Shown here: piece by piece, positions 5,979 through 8,562 of the stretch
Layout: every line of letters begins with the position of its first letter
Numbering within the stretch: the first letter of the stretch is position 1
Assembly: GCA_025457905.1 (NCBI GenBank)
Contig: JALOTM010000026.1
Location: 1 to 8,562, forward strand
Direction of reading: 5' to 3'
DNA length: 8,562 nt
DNA from: Methanomassiliicoccales archaeon
GTDB taxonomy: Archaea > Thermoplasmatota > Thermoplasmata > Methanomassiliicoccales > UBA472
Notes under the pieces: model-generated
The model's input: only the letters and a program-made list of their open reading frames with translations
Told to the model about the DNA's origin: nothing
The model's database searches: none
Made by a program: the position numbers and the translations under genes

Positions 5979-5985
5979 TATTAAT
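5979..5985 (-). promoter_or_regulatory. TATA box of the TIM-barrel gene (leaderless arrangement)
   Basis: ATTAATA on the minus strand is centred 26 bases before the A of the ATG at 5956. Normal archaeal spacing would put the transcript start at or next to the start codon, so the mRNA is probably leaderless. It shares a 96-base divergent intergenic region with the promoter at 6014-6020. Confidence 0.65.
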
Positions 5986-6013
5986 CGTTCCCCCGGACTG
6001 GTGCCCCGGAAAG

Positions 6014-6020
6014 AATAAAA
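6014..6020 (+). promoter_or_regulatory. TATA box of the kinase-methyltransferase-glycosylase group
   Basis: AATAAAA, preceded by the purine-rich GGAAAG (a BRE-like element), lies 33-39 bases before ATG 6053. Transcription from about 6042 would leave a leader of about 10 bases carrying GGGGAG (6044-6049) as the ribosome binding site. No other promoter-like AT-rich element is seen before 8146, so it probably serves all three genes. Confidence 0.65.
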
Positions 6021-6052
6021 GGGGAGGCCGCTCTCATGCGTCCGGGGAGAGC

Positions 6053-6550
6053 ATGAAGGGAGAGAACGTCGGCATCGAGGCCGTGGCCATCCAGAAGCCG
6101 CCGGACACCAACATCGTGATCGGCCAGACGCATTTCATCAAGAGCGCCGAGGACCTGTACGAGGCCATGGTCAACTCCGTCCCGGGGGCGAGGTTCGGGG
6201 TGGCCTTCTGCGAGGCCTCCGGGCCCCGGCTGGTCAGGGTGGAGGGGAACGACGACGAGCTAAAGGCCTGCGCCGCGGACAACGCCCAGCGCGTGGGGGC
6301 GGGGCACAGCTTCTTCGTGGTCATGCGCAACGCCTACCCAGTGAACGTTCTCTACCGCATCAAGCAGGTGCCGGAGGTGTGCACCGTGTTCTGCGCCACC
6401 GCCAACGACCTCGAGGTCCTGGTGGCGGAATCGTCAAGAGGGAGAGGGATAATCGGGGTCATCGATGGGCAGCCGCCCCTCGGAGTGGAGACGGATAGCG
6501 ATGCCAAAGAAAGGAAGGAGTTCCTCCGGAAGATCGGTTACAAGCGTTGA
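6053..6550 (+). CDS. Adenosine-specific kinase family protein (PF04008, formerly DUF355)
   Basis: The 165-residue product matches the archaeal/bacterial family PF04008 along its whole length. Recognisable blocks are NIVIGQTHFIKSAEDLYEAM (20-39), VPGARFGVAFCEASGPRLVR (43-62), the EGND and GAGHSFFVVMRNAYPVNVL segment (64-100), PEVCTVFCATAND (107-119), and VAESSRGRGIIGVIDGQPP (124-142). A member from Pyrobaculum was described as an adenosine-specific kinase, but the physiological role of the family is poorly established. The start is ATG 6053, chosen for GGGGAG just upstream and because the family's N-terminus begins here; the frame is open for about 250 codons further upstream without meaning. 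It is first in a three-gene group. Its last 50 bases overlap the methyltransferase gene in another frame, which suggests translational coupling. Confidence 0.95.
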   Translation: MKGENVGIEAVAIQKPPDTNIVIGQTHFIKSAEDLYEAMVNSVPGARFGVAFCEASGPRLVRVEGNDDELKACAADNAQRVGAGHSFFVVMRNAYPVNVLYRIKQVPEVCTVFCATANDLEVLVAESSRGRGIIGVIDGQPPLGVETDSDAKERKEFLRKIGYKR

Positions 6551-7319
6551 CGCCCAGGATGAGCTCGACGAGTACGAGGTCATGGCCAAGTACTACGACG
6601 TGTGGTACGAGGACTTCACCGAGGACATCGAGTTCTACCGCACCCTGGCCGAGCGGGCGGGGAGCCCTGTGATGGAGCTGATGTGCGGGACCGGGCGGAT
6701 CATGATCCCCCTGGCGGACGCCGGCTTCGAGGTCACGGGCGTGGACCTGAGCTCCGCCATGCTGGACCGCCTGAGCGCCAAGGTGGAGCTCATCGGCGGC
6801 AGGGTGGAGCGCAACATCGAGATCGTGGAGGGGGACGTGCGCTCCTTCCGCCTGGACAAGCGCTACCGCCTGGCCATCGTGCCCTTCAACTCCTTCCTGC
6901 ACCTCACCAACAGGAAGGACCAGATCGACGCGCTGGAGAACGTCTCGGGGCACCTGGAGAAGGACGGGGTGATGGCCCTGAGCGTCTTCAACCCCCGCTT
7001 CGACCGGCCGGAGAACCTGTTGCGGCACCGTGGCACCAAGGTCACCTCCAAGGGCGAGATCATCTCCAAGTTCGAGGCGCAGACCTTCGACATGAGCCAC
7101 ATGACCACCACCGTGCACTTCTTCTACGACATCTCGCGCCAGGACAAGGAGTTCCGCCGGGTGACCACCACCATGACCCTCAAGCTCATGACCCATCACG
7201 AGATGCTCGAGCTCCTGGACCATTGCGGGTTCGCGGTGCAGGCGACCTACGGGGACTACAGCTTCTCGCCCTTCCGCAAGAGCAGCGAGCTCATGGCCTT
7301 CGTGGCAAGGAAGCTCTGA
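6501..7319 (+). CDS. Class I SAM-dependent methyltransferase
   Basis: The protein has 272 residues from ATG 6501. It shows a Rossmann-type methyltransferase domain: AKYYDVWYEDFTEDIEFY near the start (about 29-46), motif I VMELMCGTGR (57-66), the acidic end of beta-2 VTGVDLS (78-84), GDVRSF (111-116) as the adenine-contact region, and motif IV-like IVPFNSFLHL (126-135). The remainder is a mixed alpha/beta region ending in FVARKL. The substrate is unknown; related proteins are usually annotated as small-molecule methyltransferases, and I see no DNA-methylase NPPY or similar motif. The start is uncertain: ATG 6501 overlaps the kinase gene by 50 bases and has GGAG 10 bases upstream, while ATG 6582 (MAKYYD) would avoid the overlap. 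Its TGA shares a base with the ATG of the glycosylase gene (TGATG). Confidence 0.93.
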   Translation: MPKKGRSSSGRSVTSVDAQDELDEYEVMAKYYDVWYEDFTEDIEFYRTLAERAGSPVMELMCGTGRIMIPLADAGFEVTGVDLSSAMLDRLSAKVELIGGRVERNIEIVEGDVRSFRLDKRYRLAIVPFNSFLHLTNRKDQIDALENVSGHLEKDGVMALSVFNPRFDRPENLLRHRGTKVTSKGEIISKFEAQTFDMSHMTTTVHFFYDISRQDKEFRRVTTTMTLKLMTHHEMLELLDHCGFAVQATYGDYSFSPFRKSSELMAFVARKL

Positions 7320-8146
7320 TGGACCTCGGGAGGATAGACCTAGAGCACACCCTCACCTGCGGCCAGGCATTCCGCTGGTGGAGGCGCGGGGAGTGGTGGG
7401 AGGGAGTGGTCTCCGGGAAGCTGGTGCGCCTTTGGCAGCGCGGCCGGAGGGTGGAGGTGGAGAGCGATCTGGAGGGCAGCGCCCTGGAGCGCTACTTCCG
7501 CGCGGACGACGACCAAGAGGCGATCCTGCGGAGCATCTCCAAGGACGAGTACGTGGCCGGCCTGGTGCGCCGCTTCCCCGGGCTGAGGCTCTTGCGCCAG
7601 GACCCCTGGGAGTGCTCCGCCTCGTACATACTGGCAACGTTCTCAAACATACCCCGGATCAAGGGCATGATCGAGCGCATATGCGCCCTGTACGGGGACG
7701 AGGTCGCGCCAGGGTTGATGTCCTTCCCCCGGCCCAGGGACATCCTGAGCGACGAGGGCGCGGCCCGCACCTGCGGCCTGGGATTCCGCTGCGGGCGCTT
7801 CCTGGAGTACGCCAGGAGGGTGGACGGCGGCGGGGTGGACTTCGAGTCGCTTAGGGCGATGGGCTATGGGGAGGCGCACCGGAGGCTGGTGGCCTTGGAG
7901 GGCATCGGGGGCAAGGTGGCGGACTGCGTGGCGGTGTTCTCCCTCGACCACCTGGAGGCCTTCCCGGTGGACGTGCGCATCGGCCGCGTGCTGAAGGACC
8001 GCTACGGCATGACCGGGGGCTACTCGCGCCTCAGCCGGCAGGCCAGGGAGCGCTTCGGGCCCTACGGGGGCTATGCGCAGGAATACATCTACTACGCCGA
8101 GGACAGGAAAAACCGCGACCGCGGGATCACTCGATCTGGCAGCTGA
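7319..8146 (+). CDS. ogg: Ogg1-type 8-oxoguanine DNA glycosylase / AP lyase
   Basis: The 275-residue protein matches the eukaryote-like OGG1 family of HhH-GPD enzymes, which excise 8-oxoguanine and nick the abasic site. It has an N-terminal TLTCGQAFRWW (11-21), as in OGG1 domain A. FSNIPRIKGMIERICALYG (108-126) corresponds to the human NNNISRIRGMVERLC block. The HhH-GPD motif ends in LEGIGGKVADC (193-203), with catalytic lysine K199 (human K249), and FPVDVR carries D218 (human D268). The human H270 position is R220. The start is ATG 7319-7321, overlapping the methyltransferase TGA, with AAGGAAG five bases upstream, so coupled translation is expected. Its 3' end overlaps the convergent HTH gene by 20 bases. 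The nearby divergent AP-endonuclease-like gene would act on the next step of repair. Confidence 0.95.
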   Translation: MDLGRIDLEHTLTCGQAFRWWRRGEWWEGVVSGKLVRLWQRGRRVEVESDLEGSALERYFRADDDQEAILRSISKDEYVAGLVRRFPGLRLLRQDPWECSASYILATFSNIPRIKGMIERICALYGDEVAPGLMSFPRPRDILSDEGAARTCGLGFRCGRFLEYARRVDGGGVDFESLRAMGYGEAHRRLVALEGIGGKVADCVAVFSLDHLEAFPVDVRIGRVLKDRYGMTGGYSRLSRQARERFGPYGGYAQEYIYYAEDRKNRDRGITRSGS

Positions 8147-8501
8147 CGCACTGGGGCGCGTTCACTCCGGTGTGGGTCTCGTACACCTTGACCAGCATTC
8201 CGCTCTTCTTGACCATCTGACATATGCGGCAGGTCTCGGTGACGATGTCAGAGCCGTTCATCATGCGCACGGCCGCCGCCTCCACCTCGTGGCGGAAGTC
8301 GTCGTACTTCCCAGAGTTCTCGATCTCCTTGCTGGTGCCCCTCTTGGCCTTGAGGTACTGGGAGATCGCCGCGTCCGTGACCCCGAAGCGCCTGGCCACC
8401 TCCGCCTGGCTGAGATGGTGCTTGTCCACCAGCTCTCTGGCCAGCTCCCTGCGGATGGAGGGCAGGACGTACCAAACGATGAGCTCGCACGGGATCTTCA
8501 T
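8127..8501 (-). CDS. HTH transcriptional regulator with C-terminal CxxC pairs
   Basis: The 124-residue protein begins MKIPCELIVWYVLPSIRRELARELV, typical of a family of small archaeal predicted regulators (COG2522-like). A helix-turn-helix follows at about 30-54 (LSQAEVARRFGVTDAAISQYL, then KAKRG). A helical middle leads to C91xxC94 and C118xxC121, a likely zinc or Fe-S site that could serve as a sensor. ATG 8499-8501 is chosen because a strong TATA box is centred 27 bases upstream, giving a leaderless transcript, and because the family N-terminus fits; ATGs at 8510 and 8513 are alternatives, and the open frame reaches 8555. It ends TGA at 8127, overlapping the glycosylase 3' end by 20 bases. 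Targets are unknown; regulation of the neighbouring repair genes is only a possibility. Confidence 0.92.
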   Translation of the reverse strand: MKIPCELIVWYVLPSIRRELARELVDKHHLSQAEVARRFGVTDAAISQYLKAKRGTSKEIENSGKYDDFRHEVEAAAVRMMNGSDIVTETCRICQMVKKSGMLVKVYETHTGVNAPQCVSCQIE

Positions 8502-8524
8502 AGTTCCCATCATGCCATTAACAA

Positions 8525-8532
8525 TATTTAAA
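8525..8532 (-). promoter_or_regulatory. TATA box of the HTH regulator gene
   Basis: TTTAAATA on the minus strand (8532-8525) is centred about 27 bases upstream of ATG 8501, which predicts a transcript starting at or within a few bases of the ATG. This is the clearest box A in the window and decides between the alternative starts at 8513, 8510 and 8501. Confidence 0.75.
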
Positions 8533-8562
8533 GCTTCGATGAGCCGCCTCTCCAAGAGGCCG

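Noticed and set aside
5291..6052. Long in-frame extension upstream of the PF04008 kinase start
   Set aside because: It runs antisense through the TIM-barrel gene and across the promoter region. The family's N-terminus and the SD place the start at 6053.
8546..8560. Inverted repeat GCCTCT-CCA-AGAGGC at the window edge
   Set aside because: It is a 6-bp stem with a 3-nt loop and no T tract. It may belong to a gene beyond the window, so its role cannot be judged.

Overview
The window reads as chromosome from a GC-rich archaeon, most likely a member of the Thermoplasmata/Methanomassiliicoccales-type euryarchaeal lineages; the lineage is an inference. Evidence for Archaea: AT-rich box A (TATA) elements lie about 25-28 bases before gene starts in an otherwise GC-rich sequence, two genes look leaderless, a tRNA gene carries a bulge-helix-bulge intron, and several protein families are archaeal in type (PF04008 adenosine-specific kinase, DUF835, zinc-ribbon/helical proteins, an archaeal HTH regulator with CxxC pairs).

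Layout. 1-1080 (+): 3' part of thiC (thiamine pyrimidine synthesis). 1084-1536 (-): small four-helix membrane protein of unknown function. 1595-1698 (-): tRNA-Thr(CGU), interrupted in its D-loop by a 27-nt intron, with its own TATA box and a downstream T6 stretch. About 1828-4011 (+): the most striking gene, a large protein with an N-terminal small domain, a helical region, a zinc ribbon, a complete bacterial-type DnaA AAA+ core and, in place of the DnaA DNA-binding domain IV, a C-terminal DUF835 domain. 4015-5064 (-): a convergent protein with two tandem zinc ribbons, a proline-rich linker and a long helical region. 5153-5956 (-): an endonuclease IV-like TIM-barrel protein. Divergent from it, 6053-8146 (+) holds three tightly overlapping genes: PF04008 adenosine-specific kinase, a class I SAM methyltransferase and an Ogg1-type 8-oxoguanine DNA glycosylase/lyase. 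8127-8501 (-): an HTH regulator whose 3' end overlaps that of the glycosylase.

How they fit together. The glycosylase and the AP-endonuclease-like protein would perform successive steps of base excision repair and sit on either side of one divergent promoter region, so 5150-8150 looks like a small nucleotide/DNA-repair neighbourhood. The DnaA-like protein is the best candidate for an undescribed system. Archaea normally initiate replication with Orc1/Cdc6, yet this protein keeps the DnaA ATPase motifs (Walker A/B, sensor 1, arginine finger, sensor 2) and lacks the origin-recognition domain.
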